The notes beneath the pieces are model-generated. The model made no database searches, was not told where the DNA came from, and saw only the letters and a list, made by a program, of their open reading frames with translations. Made by a program: the position numbers and the translations under genes. A DNA stretch of 64,000 nt from Selaginella moellendorffii (lineage: Eukaryota; Streptophyta; Lycopodiopsida; Selaginellales; Selaginellaceae). The stretch covers positions 183,490 through 247,489 of the forward strand of contig NW_003314351.1 of NCBI RefSeq assembly GCF_000143415.4, written 5' to 3'. Positions 10,722 to 22,484 of the stretch are shown in pieces. How positions within the stretch are numbered: the stretch's first letter is position 1; every line of letters begins with the position of its first letter.

Positions 10722-10840
10722 ACCTGAGCTCTGAATTGAGTTTCAATCAACATTCTGTGTTTGATTTTAGTTTGCATGGATCTGACCGTTTCACATGTGC
10801 TATAGATAATAGTTTATGGTCCAAGTGTAGCTAAGGGAAC
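10722..10840 (+). pseudogene. Decayed 5' piece of a second PHAX copy
   Basis: The bases around 10,738-10,835 follow PHAX exon 1, intron 1 and the start of exon 2 (5,395-5,580). Shared landmarks are TCAATCAACAT versus TCGATCAACAT, TGGATCTGACCGTTTC with the same flank, and AGTGTAGCTAAG versus GGTGCAGCTAAG. The middle of intron 1 is deleted. Where PHAX reads CGCGTGCGCC the relic reads CACATGTGCT, the pattern expected from CpG decay. Intron sequence is retained, so this is a DNA duplicate, not a processed copy. Confidence 0.72.
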
Positions 10841-10979
10841 AAATGCACAATCCAACACTTGTCTCTCTTAAGTGGTTATCCCCTTGCCACTCCTTGCTCC
10901 TTCCATGGCTTAGCGCTTTGCATCATGCTCAATCATACCTAGCATTGCTAAGTGAAATGCTTAACAACTAACTTTAGGA

Positions 10980-11735
10980 TTGTAGCATATGTGGTTTTCA
11001 TTTTTTACCTTATGATGTTATAATTATAAAGTGGAATTTTAACCCTTCATGTGCCATGTGCCACATGCCATGTGTCTAAGGACAATGAAGCAAAACCTAA
11101 GTTTCAAGACTTTGAGCCACTAAACGAAGGGATAAAGTTAAATTCTTAATCATAAAGTATAGAAGTGAAAGGAGCAAAACATAAGATGATTCTTGAGCAT
11201 ATAACCCAAGGAGCAAAATGACAAGAGCTATTAAATATAGAATGATGTTAGATTGCGAATTTGGACATGAAAATAGTACCATTGTGTTCAGAACAATCCC
11301 TACATTTTGTAAATATACCAAATTAACAAATCTAAACACTTTTTATAAATAGCTAATGGGACTAAATGGAATTAACTCATATGAAGCATGATAATGAAAG
11401 TGTTTTGGTAAACATGGTAAATTATCACCTAGTAAGTATTGAGGGATTAAATTTAATATTGCAGGGGTTCCCAACACTAGCAAGTACAAATTAACAAATG
11501 AATTTCTCTAACCATGTCAAGTTTGTTTGATTAATAACATTTAAGAATTCCTTCTCTATTCTTATCTAACTAAGTGCACACACAAAGACCAATTTCTCAA
11601 TTAACTTGGGTAAAGATTGAAAAAGGGTCTAGTAATACTAACTTTTTACCATCATAACAGTAAAGAAAAAATATTTGAAAGGACTTGTTAGCAAGTAACT
11701 TTAGATACCTACAATCATATTTGCAACAAGGATGC
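10980..11735 (+). repeat. Direct repeat, copy A
   Basis: It starts at TATGTGGTTTTCA and contains, in order, AAAGTGGAA, GAGCCACTAAACGAAGGGAT, ATAGAATGATGTTAGATT, TAATGGGACTAAAT, ATTGAGGGATTAA, GGGTCTAGTAATAC and TTAGCAAGTAACTTT. The same landmarks recur in the same order in copy B. The copies differ at many sites and by an insertion of a few hundred bases in copy B, so the duplication is old. I do not recognise an element family. Confidence 0.65.
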
Positions 11736-12134
11736 ATAGTTGTAATTTATAAATATATAATCTAAGGTTTTTATTTATTGTGTTTTATATTTTTTCTTTT
11801 ATTCATTCTCTTTAGTATTACCTTAGTCATATTAAGCTATACAAGGAGAATAAAAAGTATATATTTTATACTTTTAGATACTAAATAATTGAAAGTAATA
11901 TACTAAAATATATCCTAAGTCATTAAGTTGATTTACAAGGAATGCAAGTCCAAATAAGTAAAGGGGCCACCATAAATAAAAGGGGGTGTTGAATTGTGTA
12001 TTTGACCCTTGCTCTATTATAAATGAAACAAAGTTCATTATAGTAAATGGTAGTGGAGAATGAAAGAAGCTAGCATTTTTTTCACCTTTTCTTTTTTTTG
12101 GATAGAAGGCTATATAAGATAACATGGTTCATAA

Positions 12135-13175
12135 AAGCATAATGTAGTATATGTGGTTTTCAATAAAATAACCACAAAGTGGAACCTAACCCTTGAGCAC
12201 ATGTGCCAAGGGCAATTGAGCAAGACTTGAGCTTTAGTGTCTTGGGCCACTAAATGAAGGGATACAGCCAAGCTCTCAAGTATATACCTAAGGAGTAAAA
12301 AAACTAGAGTGCGGAGCAACTTTTGAGTATACAATTAAGGAACAAAGGCATAAATTGATATTAGAATAGTTTTAGAATATCTAACATCCTAATGTTAAAA
12401 TTAACATATAAAATGGAGGTAAATAAAGTTTAATGTTATTTAGCATATTGGTGGCTTAATGTGAGGATATGAATACTCCATTAGCTAGCATGGTATGGAT
12501 TGTGAACTTAAACCCAAGTTAAATATAAAACAAAAATAAATACACTTAACAAAGAGGTAGACAATGTTTTAGATTGGTTGGCCATACTAAACCTACCCAC
12601 TATCCCTATTATACATTTAAAACCCACTTACTCATATAAACACATGCTTTGGGCTTTCATCTTAGTCCTAGGAATTAGTCTTTACGACAATCATGAAAGT
12701 TTATTAAATATGGAATGATGTTAGATTTTAAATCTAAACGTGGGAGCATATATAAATGTAGACAATCTCTACACTATATAGATATGTCTTACTAACAAAT
12801 TTAGACACTTTTCATAAATAACCAATAAGACCAAATAAAACTAACATATAGAGCATGATAGCAAGATGGAAATGGTAAGTTATCATATAGCAATATTGAG
12901 AGACTAATCTCAATACATAAGGGTTTTTGTCATTAAATAATGCAAGACAAAATAAGATAGGAACTCCTAACTAAGCTAAGTATGTTTAACTAATAACACT
13001 TAGAAATTCTATCCTTCTATTTATCTAATAGTTAACTCCATTAGCACAATAGAAATTGATAAAGGGTTTAGTAATACCAATCTCTTGTTGTTATGGCAAT
13101 AATAAAAGAATATCTAAAAGGATTTATTAGCAAGTAACTTTCAAAACTTACAATCACATTTACGACATATATAGC
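12135..13175 (+). repeat. Direct repeat, copy B
   Basis: This is the partner of copy A, with TATGTGGTTTTCA near 12,148, GGCCACTAAATGAAGGGAT near 12,243, ATGGAATGATGTTAGATT near 12,708 and TTAGCAAGTAACTTT near 13,127. The stretch 12,265-12,690 is longer than the matching part of copy A. Copy B runs straight into the 3' PHAX relic. Confidence 0.65.
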
Positions 13176-13189
13176 CAATAGAATTTTGA

Positions 13190-13350
13190 TAAATTTGCTC
13201 AAACTGGACAAAACAATTGTATTTAGCTCAAGGGCAAGCTCATCTTCTACAAAGTTTCTAGAGATTTTGAGTATGAAGTGGATATAAGAAGTGGTGAAGG
13301 TGAATTGGACAAAAATGAAGGTGGTCAAGGGGTGATGTATTTGACATTTC
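13190..13350 (+). pseudogene. Decayed 3' piece of a second PHAX copy
   Basis: It matches PHAX exon 4, intron 4 and part of exon 5 (about 6,040-6,310): TTTGCTCAAACTG, TTAGCTCAAGGGCAAGCTCA, AGTTTCTAGAG, then GAAGTGGTGA, GGTGAATTGGACAAAAATGA and GATGTATTTGAC. About 18 bases of exon 4 and roughly 110 bases around the exon 5 start are missing. CG sites of PHAX appear here as TG or CA. Together with the 5' piece it brackets the direct repeats, which occupy the place of exons 2-4. Confidence 0.75.
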
Positions 13351-14299
13351 TTGAAGGAGAATGTATACTACTTACTCCATAATGTTTGAGCTCCATGGAT
13401 TAATGTTATAGATAGACAAAGTACTTTTAAAGTACATGTTGTAACAAACAAATGGAATATATTGGTATAGGTTTTATTAATTTCTAAAGTCTAAAGTGGT
13501 ATTAGCTTCTTTATGCACCAAGTGGATGTCACTAGCTTTTGAGTAAAGTGCATAAGTTTAGCAGTATAGTGGCACATTACTCATGCTTGTTGTTTTTTAC
13601 AGATGCTAAAATTAATCATCATTGTTTTGATCTCTTTTGATGCACTCAAAGGCCAACTGATCATGTCCTATCTACCTATAAAACATGTATGTTGAAGCAA
13701 ACTGAATGATCCATCTCTGCACTAAAATGATTATCTAAAAATGCTATATAATTTAGTTTTGAAAGTTCTTACAAGTTCTTTCTTTAATAAAAAATAGGTA
13801 TGTTTGTAAAAAATGTTTCTCCATAGCTCTAGAAACTCTCAATAAAAATTTAACAATATTTTTACTTATAAAGGTATGGAACCCAACAAAAATAAAATAT
13901 TAAGATTGTAAATCATCCTCTCCATCCCAATTTAGGTGTCCTGAAGGGTTTTGTAAAGAATCCAATATAAGGCATGTGCTAAATATTGTTGCATGCTTAG
14001 ATATCTAGAGAAGTTTCCCCCTTAAATGTAAATAAAGAATATTGTGTGAGAAAAATCATAAGACTTATTACCTCAAGACCTTTAGAGGATGGAAGAGATA
14101 CTTTGCCAATCTTGCCCCTCAAAAGTTTCCTATCTATCTATCGCTTGCTAGATAAGGTTTGTTGTATGGCTTTGCCCAAGAGCACAAACTAAAAACATCC
14201 AAATTCAATTTAATCCATGTGTATCAATTGTTTAATTGTTTAACTTATTAATCAAATTTCTCACTATGCTTTCTATTGGTAGCTTTGCAATATAAGCAA

Positions 14300-14720
14300 T
14301 ATATCCATTTAATTTTTGTCTCCTCCATGGATGGTATTGCTCATTGCAATTCTTCTCTAACTTGGCAATGCAATGTTGGAGGGCAGCATCCTAGTAATGG
14401 TCTGCCAAATGTAGATCACACTTGATGCATTAAGTGAATTTTGTGATGCCATTGGTATGGAAGTTAATCTCACCAAGATGCAGTTGGTGTTGGGACAAGT
14501 GCAAGATAGGATATCTATCATTGTGGCATTGCACTTCAGATAGTAGACAATTACAAATATTTGGGTATTTTCTTCATATAAATCATATTGTGATGGCCTT
14601 TGCACTCCAATCAGATGGTACCAATGCTCTTGTCACAAATTGGAGTGCAAAGTAGCAATTCTTTATAGACAAGGTATCCATAGTTTCTTTGTGTATTGCA
14701 AAGGTCACGGCTCTAGGAAT
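14300..14720 (+). mobile_element. Relic of a non-LTR (LINE-type) reverse transcriptase
   Basis: With stops and one frameshift removed by eye, the plus strand reads DALSEFCDAIGMEVNLTK near 14,420-14,480, then after a frame change GIALQIVDNYKYLGIFF near 14,530-14,580. These are the block after the catalytic aspartates and the YKYLG block of plant LINE reverse transcriptases, in the right order and spacing. MVLL near 14,332 may be the tail of the YADD box; the aspartates themselves are not clear. The relic is dead and its ends cannot be placed. Confidence 0.6.
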
Positions 14721-17700
14721 CTTTAGGATCAAGTGGAGGAACTCCAATACCATTTCATTTCTATGGAGCTCCATACAAGGGATGTGTTATACCTGATTGT
14801 CCTACTTGAGTCCAGTCTATGGCCCTTGGAGCTACTCACAAGGAAACAAACAATTAACTATATAAACCTAGTGTCTGCTTTGCATTCTGCAAACAAAGCT
14901 CTAGATGTGAGCCATTGATGACTCCATCAACCTTATGTTCGAATAGGATGGAGGTTGGTGTAGAACTCAAGAGATGGACGACCAAGCTTGACCTTGACCT
15001 TGAGTTGGTACTTGAGGATCCGCTTGACTGGTGGATGTCACGGGCTTTGGAGAATTGATTATTGATAGGAATAGTTGGGGCAATCAAGTATATCATTTAC
15101 TACACAACAATCAATCCACTAGGCATGAATCTACATGTTTACCTCATGCCCCACCATGAACTCATTACAAGCTTGCCACTTATAGATGTGGTAATCACCA
15201 TCTCGATATTGAGATAGGCTTATGAGTCAGATCTAGCATCCCTTACCACCTTTGTCTCTGTCAAGTTTGTAGTTTGCACAGGTTGAGGATGTTTTCTATG
15301 TCCTATATGACTGTGGGGCATATGACCACCTCTGCAAGCAACTTCCAGCCATTCCCTAGTGAGATAAGGATCTTCCAGTTCTCCTCTCTAATGTTGACAT
15401 TATTACCAAATTTGTGAGGTATCTCTTGCAAATGGAAGAAACTACTCTTGGAAGTTATAGCAATGCCAATTCAAGGGATTGAGTAGGTATGTAGGTGACT
15501 CCATTTGTTTTCACCCTAATTCTTATATGATCATGTTTTTTGGATCTCTTACCTACCAACCCTGTTTTGAGGCAAAGGCTTTTATCCTTTAAAGCTTGGG
15601 TTCAAATCCAATTCACTATGGTAGAGGCATTAGCATCTATGTATTTAGACTTTTTTCCTTTCTTTTTTGCTTATGTATACTTCATTTTGAAGAATTAGTA
15701 ACTGTCAGATTGGATTTATTCCAGACACTAGTTTTCTATATTTTAGCAACTTTGTTACTATAATTATAATAAGAATTATTAATCTAAGAGTAAAAAACTT
15801 AAATATTGTACTTTCATAAATATTTTTCTCTGTAATATAATTTCCTTTTTAGATTGGTATTTAGAATATTTTTTATCAGTTAATCCAAGATAACCTAATG
15901 TTGTCACACTTATTGTGAAGCATCATTGCCAATTATTCTCTTCTTAAACTAGGCATAGCTAAAACTATTGTAGATTCCCAATGAACACCCTAATTCTTTG
16001 TCAAGGTCATAAGGCCAAAGTCCAGATATAAGTTTTGTTCCTATTATATTTATCCATTCTATCTAGAGACTCCTTGGTGAAAAGGGTCTAAAACTATAAT
16101 GCACAAAACTGTCTGAATGAGTGAGTGGTCTTTCCAAATGTTTCTTAGTGTGTAGCAAGGATGAAATTTTGGTGAAATTTACTTTTTAACACTTCATGGT
16201 TTGTATTAGTGATAAATATGAATATTAATATTAAACCTTGATTACCAAAAAATTATAGAAAAGATTAAAAGTAGAAAATCACTACCATCAAATTAAAGAA
16301 TATTGTAGAATATGCTTGACTCTATGCATATTCCTTACACCTCTTCAGGTTTTCTAAAACAAACAAAAAATCCACTTTTTAAAGATTTTTAAAATTGATG
16401 CTTTGCATAAACTTAAATTCATCATGAATGTTTTTACTCTAAAAAACATATTAGAAATTACTAATTATTGAGCTCAAATCATGGCTCACAAAAACATGTT
16501 TTAAGAAAAACCACAATAGCCTTGCTAAACCCATAAGACATTCAATTCTTCTAGCATATATAACATTAACAATGTATAGGTATGTTAGTTAAACCATAGC
16601 ATTTTATAGAGTTACTAGACTCTCAAGTATAAGGTATACTTTTTTATGCTTTTATTATTTTTCTTTGACTTCTATGTATGCCACGGTAGCTAAGTTGCCA
16701 TACTATAGTTGTTGTGAGCTTGGAATAAAAAAAATAAGGATAAAGTATATTTTTTCCTTAAAAATTTTTATAAGTGAACTTTTTATTTTGCTTTTGCTAC
16801 TGGATGATGGATATAGTTCATAAAACCATACAATCTCTAGAATTTACATTTTTCTCCAGAAAAATTAGAAATTAACTATTCAAGTCCCATACTTCTCCAT
16901 GTACAAGTGGACTATAAACACAATATTATATTTGGTCAGACCATGTGCAAAGTGGAGCACTAATGCAATGCCAGATAAAGGTTACTCTAATTTATTTATT
17001 TTTGTTCTAAGAAGTGAATTGTCTTTGTTTTTGAATTAATCTTAGGATTTCTAAGGTTTTTCATGGAAAAACAACTTCATCCAAGCCATTTCCTTTTTCC
17101 CCGTCATTTGTCATTTATTAATTAAGCACTTATTTGTCTTATGTTTGAAGTAAGGCCCTTCATTCTTAGCCTATTCCAGGTTGTTGCTAAACATTTTAAG
17201 TAGACTCTTCATCCTAAGTCCTTAATGCTTCTTTTGCAATCACTCAATTTTGCCAAACATGTTGAAGGCTTAGACCATTTACTAGCTTTTCTTAGTGGCT
17301 ACATGTCACTAAATTTATGCCCCTAAACCAATGGGAAAGTATATAATAACATCATTATAAGTATAATTGATGTCTTTCTGTGCATCAAGTAGTGGTAGAT
17401 TAAAATTTATACTCTTCTTCATTATTTAAGAAACCAAGCCACTAAATAGTGCCACTTGATTTTAATGGGTAGAAAAGAATGCACTTGTGGCCATAAAGAA
17501 GGACAACTAGCACTTTATTCACTTGTAATTTTGCACCATGTGAAAAATTCATTCATTTATATATTGTTTAGATACTTAGATACTTAGATACAACACCACC
17601 CTTTATGATGGGTTAAAAAAATGTATAAGTAGCTTGAGTCAAGGTAAAGACCAGACTCAACTATTTATAAAGGTCATAAGGGCTTACATAAGCTCCAAAT

Positions 17701-18539
17701 TATAAGTCTAAACTTAGGTCAAATACTTTTTCGGCTATGGAAAAGTTGAAAATGGTATATGTGGTCGTATAAAACACCCCTTTAGCATGCTTTGGAAAAC
17801 AAGATAGTGAGGTAGAATGGTGTTATAGATGCATATAATAAAGGATATGTGCATTACTATGTCAGTTGTCTACAAATAATACATATTTTTGGAGGGTATT
17901 GCAATGCACCTAGAGGTATGAGACCATTTACCATGGTAGTTTGCAGCCACTATGATCTCTTGGCTTCTCCAGGTAAAATCTCTCACTCCATCAAAATGCT
18001 GAAATTTTCAAGAAAATCTTCAGGTTTCCAAATGGTTCCACGATCATAGCATGGAAATATAACATGGTATGCACTGCTGGAAAGCCCATGGCAAGCAGAT
18101 TCTGCTGGTATGATATAGAAAGCATAGAGATATGGAATTCTAGAACTTAATGCCACCATCTCCAAAATGTTTGGTTAGGCTTGAGATCACAATCTGCAAG
18201 AAGACCATCTCTTCCACAATGCTAGACTTGCTTAATCAAGACAACAAGATCATGATGTTCACTTCTTTTTTAACATGGATTGCTAAAGCATATAGCATGA
18301 TGCCTGGATGAGATGCTAGTTTTTTATGACAAGCACACCTCTCTTTCAGGTCGATCAAATCGGTGTTTGAGAGTATACAACTATACAACAATCTCCATAA
18401 GGAAAACTTACTGAAATGCTGGTTGGGCAATTGGTCCTCCTTATCTCAGAAATCTTACTCCAACATCACATTTTTTTATAACGATAAACCCTGATTACAA
18501 ACTAATTAAAAGAGAATATCATTCTGGAAAACACATTTG

Positions 18540-19167
18540 CTAAGCTGGCCAATTTCCTATTTCAATTCCGTTTCCTGGGCACAAGAAAGGTGAACAAACC
18601 AATTTTAATTGTTTCCTTACATACCCTCCGGATCATAGAAAAAAGCTTGTTTGATCTTCCCGTCTTGTTGCGTCTTTTCGAAGATCTCGATACCCCTGTC
18701 CTGTTACGACAAAAATCTTAGTGGATCGTAAAACCAAGAAGAAAGGAAAACCTTTATAAGCTGGACTGCGGTATTGTAATTTTCGACACGAAATGCTAAG
18801 TGATCGCTTTTGGGAAGCACACTTGGATCTTTCCTGTGTAGCAAATCGAGGTAGGAAAAGCTAGGAGCAAAAGGAAAAAAGAAAAAGTTCTTCTACCTCG
18901 AGGTTGTAGAGCGCTTGGATTCACGACCGATCAAATGCAGCGAATGCGACGGTGGCAGCGACATCCAAATCACGGTCATGGCGCCAAAATTCGGAGTCTC
19001 CAACCGATGGAACCCTAGAACCTGCGAGCGAGACAATCCCCCAAATCTGAGCTGAAATCCCATAATCCAGGCCGATCGCCCACCTCTTGGTAGAAGAGCG
19101 CCATGGCGTGTGGATCATCCGCCTCCCTCGCGATGTGCTGCAAGCAAACCCCTGCTATTGGCGCCAT
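18540..19167 (-). CDS. Glyoxalase/VOC-fold small protein (133 residues)
   Basis: Five exons (19084-19167, 18897-19021, 18752-18833, 18625-18700, 18540-18574) join in phase. The vicinal-oxygen-chelate pattern is clear: an opening LQHIAREADDPHAMALFYQE (metal-ligand His), VLGFHRLETP, then the second half SDHLAFRVENY, DRGIEIFEK, FFYDPEG, and a final IEIGNWPA with the ligand Glu. Glyoxalase I-like plant proteins of this size act as lactoylglutathione-lyase or lyase-like dimers; the exact substrate is open. It is the first intact gene after the AT-rich block. Confidence 0.82.
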
Positions 19168-20446
19168 TTTAATTTTGATTTTTCTTGACCTAAGTGTTGT
19201 GGAATTTTAAAAAGGAGATTTACGGGACACGCGGCAAAGTGCATGCCAAGTTACCATCACAGCTGTCATTGAGTCAGTGACACTTTTTGGTTTCAAAATT
19301 TTCTTCTTATCATAGTTCGTGTCTGTAATGTTCGATCGCAAGATCAAACTTGTGCTCCTTACAAAGTTAAATTTCTTTTGAGATAAAGTGTTTGTAAACG
19401 GTTAAAACGTGAGCTGACAGCACCTCAATTATTTCCCAGCAAATAGTATCTGAATGGATATCATGATCTTGTGCTGATAATAGTCGAGATTGTCAAGCAC
19501 ACCTTCTGTATCAAAGAGAAAAGCTTTGTTATTTCCAACCATGAAATCTATCACCCCATCGTGCTTGGTGTATTAAACTTCAACTATACACACCTACGTT
19601 TGCTTGAAACTAAACCACGTATGCGGCATTTTGGATTTGCGGGCGGGATTCGAACACGTGACTGGCCGTTTAAGAAAAAACCAATTTTCTTTTCCCCTTT
19701 ATACAAAGTTTTGTGGTGCGCGAAATGCGTTACAGGTCTCTCCAACTTCAACGCCCAGGAGAGAAAAAACAAAAAAATCTGGAATAGAAACAGGGAAGCC
19801 GGGGAAAGATCGCCAATAGCGGGGCGATTTTAATGGCCGCGACGCTGCGCGCTTAAATCCGCGCTGCTGGAGCTGAATTTTCTTCCCTGGAAATCTCTCA
19901 CGAGCGGCGACAAAGAAGCTCTCGCGCAAAATCTTCCAAAGTTCCTGATTGGCGCGGGGCCTCTTTAATTCTTTCTGATCGCTTGCTTGCTTGCTTTGAT
20001 TGCCTCAATCTCTTCTCTGGCAGCAGCACTAGCAGTCGTAGCTCTCCACCGAGTTAAAAAGAAATAAATTAAAGCCCCTTACCCGCATTCTAGAAAAGGA
20101 GAGGCGAGGCCCAACTTTGTCGACCAAGTCCAAAGCCCAGCCACCTTTGTGAAACGTCCGCGGCGGCCTTCTTCAATTTTTGTTATCTCGCAGGCGAGGA
20201 CGCGACGAGACGACGAGAGAGGTAGGGAGGCCTCTGACCGCTTACAAAACTCCCAAATCTAGGAACGCTTGCGCCACAAGTTAACAAGGATTTGATAAGA
20301 AAGCATGGAGAAAGAAAAAGAAAAAGCTTTCCCGACCTCTGACGCCTTCTTTTCTTCGTCGTCTTCTTCCTCGCTCGTCTTGTCTTGCTGCTCGAATTCT
20401 TCTTGCTAAGTTCCTCTTCTTCCTCTTCTTCTTCCCTCCTGGAGCT
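19168..20446. other. Intergenic region between the glyoxalase-like and PLATZ genes
   Basis: No supported gene. A tRNA-like T-arm (GTTCGAATCC on the minus strand near 19,650) lacks a matching D-arm, anticodon arm and acceptor stem, so it is not called. Pyrimidine-rich DNA near 20,340-20,440 is the probable PLATZ 3' UTR. Confidence 0.4.
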
Positions 20447-21613
20447 CTAAAAGATCGGAGACCGATGCGGTGTGCTCTTCCTCCTGCTGGAGCAATGCGG
20501 GATGATGACCGACTTTGGCGAGCACTGCCCTGGATATCGATTGCTGCGAATCCGCTTCGGTGGTGGGATCATCATCACCGAGGTAACGATGTGATCGTCG
20601 CACTGTGCCTCGTTCTTGTTCCCGCTGCAGCCTGACGATGCCTGCGACTGGCAATCGTCCGAGTTTGGCGACAATTCGTCGTCGAGTTCCAGTTTGTCCA
20701 CCTTGAGTGTTTCATCTTCCGGAGAGGAACTGAATCCGCCATCCGTCGATGAAGAGGAGGCCACCCGACGAGGTACAAGAGAATCTAACTCCACTTGGTT
20801 GTTACCCACGGCATCAACCTGTCAAACCAGAAGAAAAGTTTAAATGGAAGATGCATGAAAATCAAAAGGTGGTCAATCAATCAATCACTCACTCACTCAC
20901 CTTGCAGGCAATTGAGCAGTATCGGTATGACTCTTGCAAGCTCCTCTCGCAAGTGTCGCAAGAATTCGAAAGTCCTTTGGAGGGCCTTGGCTGAGGCCTT
21001 TGATTCAGGAACACTACTCTTGCGCTGTTGATAATGTATGTCTGATGAAAGAAAAAAAACATCCATCCCATCGCAGCGTTAGAGCCTAAATTTGGGGTTT
21101 TAGAAGGATTGGCTAAAATCCTAATCGGGTTCTTACCTGGACTTGCGAGCAATCCACCAGTTTTTGCATGTCATGGAGCCGGATCACATCGTGATACACA
21201 TATCTCCGGACCTGCGCAAGCGAAATTCACGATGAGAGGGCGATTCCGGCGAGAATCGCGAGAATTGGAGCACAATTCCCGCAAGGACTGCGGGATTTCA
21301 ATCACCTGGACGAGCCGATGGCCGCTGTGACTGCTCAGGCAGTGCTGGCAAATGCTGCCATTGCAATCCACGCAGAAGATATTCCGCTCGTTCTTTTTCA
21401 CTGTCGCGTGCGTCGAGCAGCAGCCGAAGAATTTCTCGCTCAGCAATGCCTCGAGCCAGACGGGCTTCCGAGGCGCCGATTCCAGCGCGTAGCCCACCTG
21501 CGACGAGAAAGCACACGAAATTGGGAGAATTCAGCGCCCGGAATCCAAGAAATGTCGATCTTTGCCAGCAAGAACAGCGCGAGCAGGCAATTCGATGGGA
21601 GATCACGAACCAT
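20447..21613 (-). CDS. PLATZ zinc-binding transcription factor
   Basis: Exons 21306-21497, 21137-21211, 20901-21041 and 20447-20818 join in phase to 259 residues. PLATZ landmarks: [82 protein letters not shown], and [15 protein letters not shown]. These Cys/His clusters bind zinc. The tail is Ser-rich with a basic [10 protein letters not shown] patch, a likely nuclear signal. PLATZ proteins bind A/T-rich DNA and usually repress. The first exon is uncertain: an ATG at 21613 followed by a GT could be a one-codon coding exon joined to 21497. Confidence 0.88.
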
Positions 21614-21965
21614 GGCGATGCTGGCAGTGGAAAATCCCCCCTAGAACCGGAAGATCGATCTCGCTAGTGGAAAGAACACCTAAACACCCCTCCAGAGAAG
21701 AGGAAGCACAGCATCAAAGAATGCAAGCAACAGCTAGGACCCCTCCAAATGTATATAAAGGAGAGACCGCGAATTATCCCAGCCGTCGGCAGTATCATCC
21801 AACGACAGTGAGCCGCTCGCGTGCGGCGCTGAGAGCGGATCTGGGCCGTCGATACAGATCGGACGGCGGAGACTCCAAACGATCGCGATGGTTGGAGCGG
21901 GAAGGACGGACGGCTGCCGATGGCTCAGCGCACTGACACGTGAAAAGAGGCGGGAGAATTCAAAA

Positions 21966-21987
21966 CCGTCCGATTCCGATCGGACGG
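21966..21987. promoter_or_regulatory. Perfect inverted repeat in the PLATZ/methyltransferase promoter
   Basis: CCGTCCGAT, a 4-base spacer, then ATCGGACGG make a perfect 9-base inverted repeat. The half-site ATCGGACGG recurs at 21858-21866. It lies between the divergent PLATZ (minus) and methyltransferase (plus) genes. Such a palindrome suits a dimeric DNA-binding protein; the factor is unknown. Confidence 0.4.
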
Positions 21988-22484
21988 CCAGGGGGGACGG
22001 TCGGCGGATCGTGGCCGTCGGTTTGGCGGTGATGGGACGTCGACCCCCGCAGCGCCGGAAAGCGTACGGAGCGCGGTGGTCAGTGGCCCATTCGGGGTCG
22101 TGGGCCCATCGGCGCGCAATTTGGTGTGTGGTGTGTGGCTTTAAATTCGTCGCTTCGTTCCAAAGCGTTGTTTGCTCCATGGATTTCAATGATCTCTTTG
22201 GCATTCCCACTTGGATGTTGGAATTGTGAATCCTGACCATGCTAGCTAGCAAACTTTAAGGGGAAAAAGAAAAGTAAAAGTACCACAAATATATAAAGAT
22301 TTTATCCCGCAAAAGATTTTACAGAATTTCAAAAGTGTTTTTCTATTTGAATTTTGGCGCGAAGTTTAACCCTCACGGCCTTCATGTGATTGTACGGTAG
22401 CCGGCCTAGGATGTCTTGTCGCTTGATCAAAAGATTTTTGGATTGATTTTCAAGGTCAAAATTTCGCATATTCGCGTGGCGGTG

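Larger units (their letters stand above)
10497..18535. other. AT-rich, CpG-poor block without intact genes
   Basis: Composition changes sharply after the P450 stop: A/T runs dominate, CG dinucleotides become rare, and no frame exceeds about 120 codons. Separate entries list the relics found inside (PHAX pieces, direct repeats, reverse-transcriptase relic). The stretches 13,350-14,290 and 14,780-18,535 hold scattered low-complexity DNA in which I recognise no gene. The depletion of CG and excess of TG and CA fit long-term decay of methylated DNA. The change ends at the glyoxalase-like gene. Confidence 0.75.

Noticed and set aside
15585-15640. Pol III B-box-like GGTTCAAATCC in the AT-rich block
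   Set aside because: No box A at the right distance and no cloverleaf; likely chance.
19604-19680. tRNA-like T-arm (GTTCGAATCC on the minus strand)
   Set aside because: No D-arm, anticodon arm or acceptor stem can be paired with it; perhaps an old SINE or tRNA scrap.
21734-22252. 172-codon minus-strand frame
   Set aside because: It lies in the divergent promoter of PLATZ and the methyltransferase, and its composition follows GC-rich repeats.
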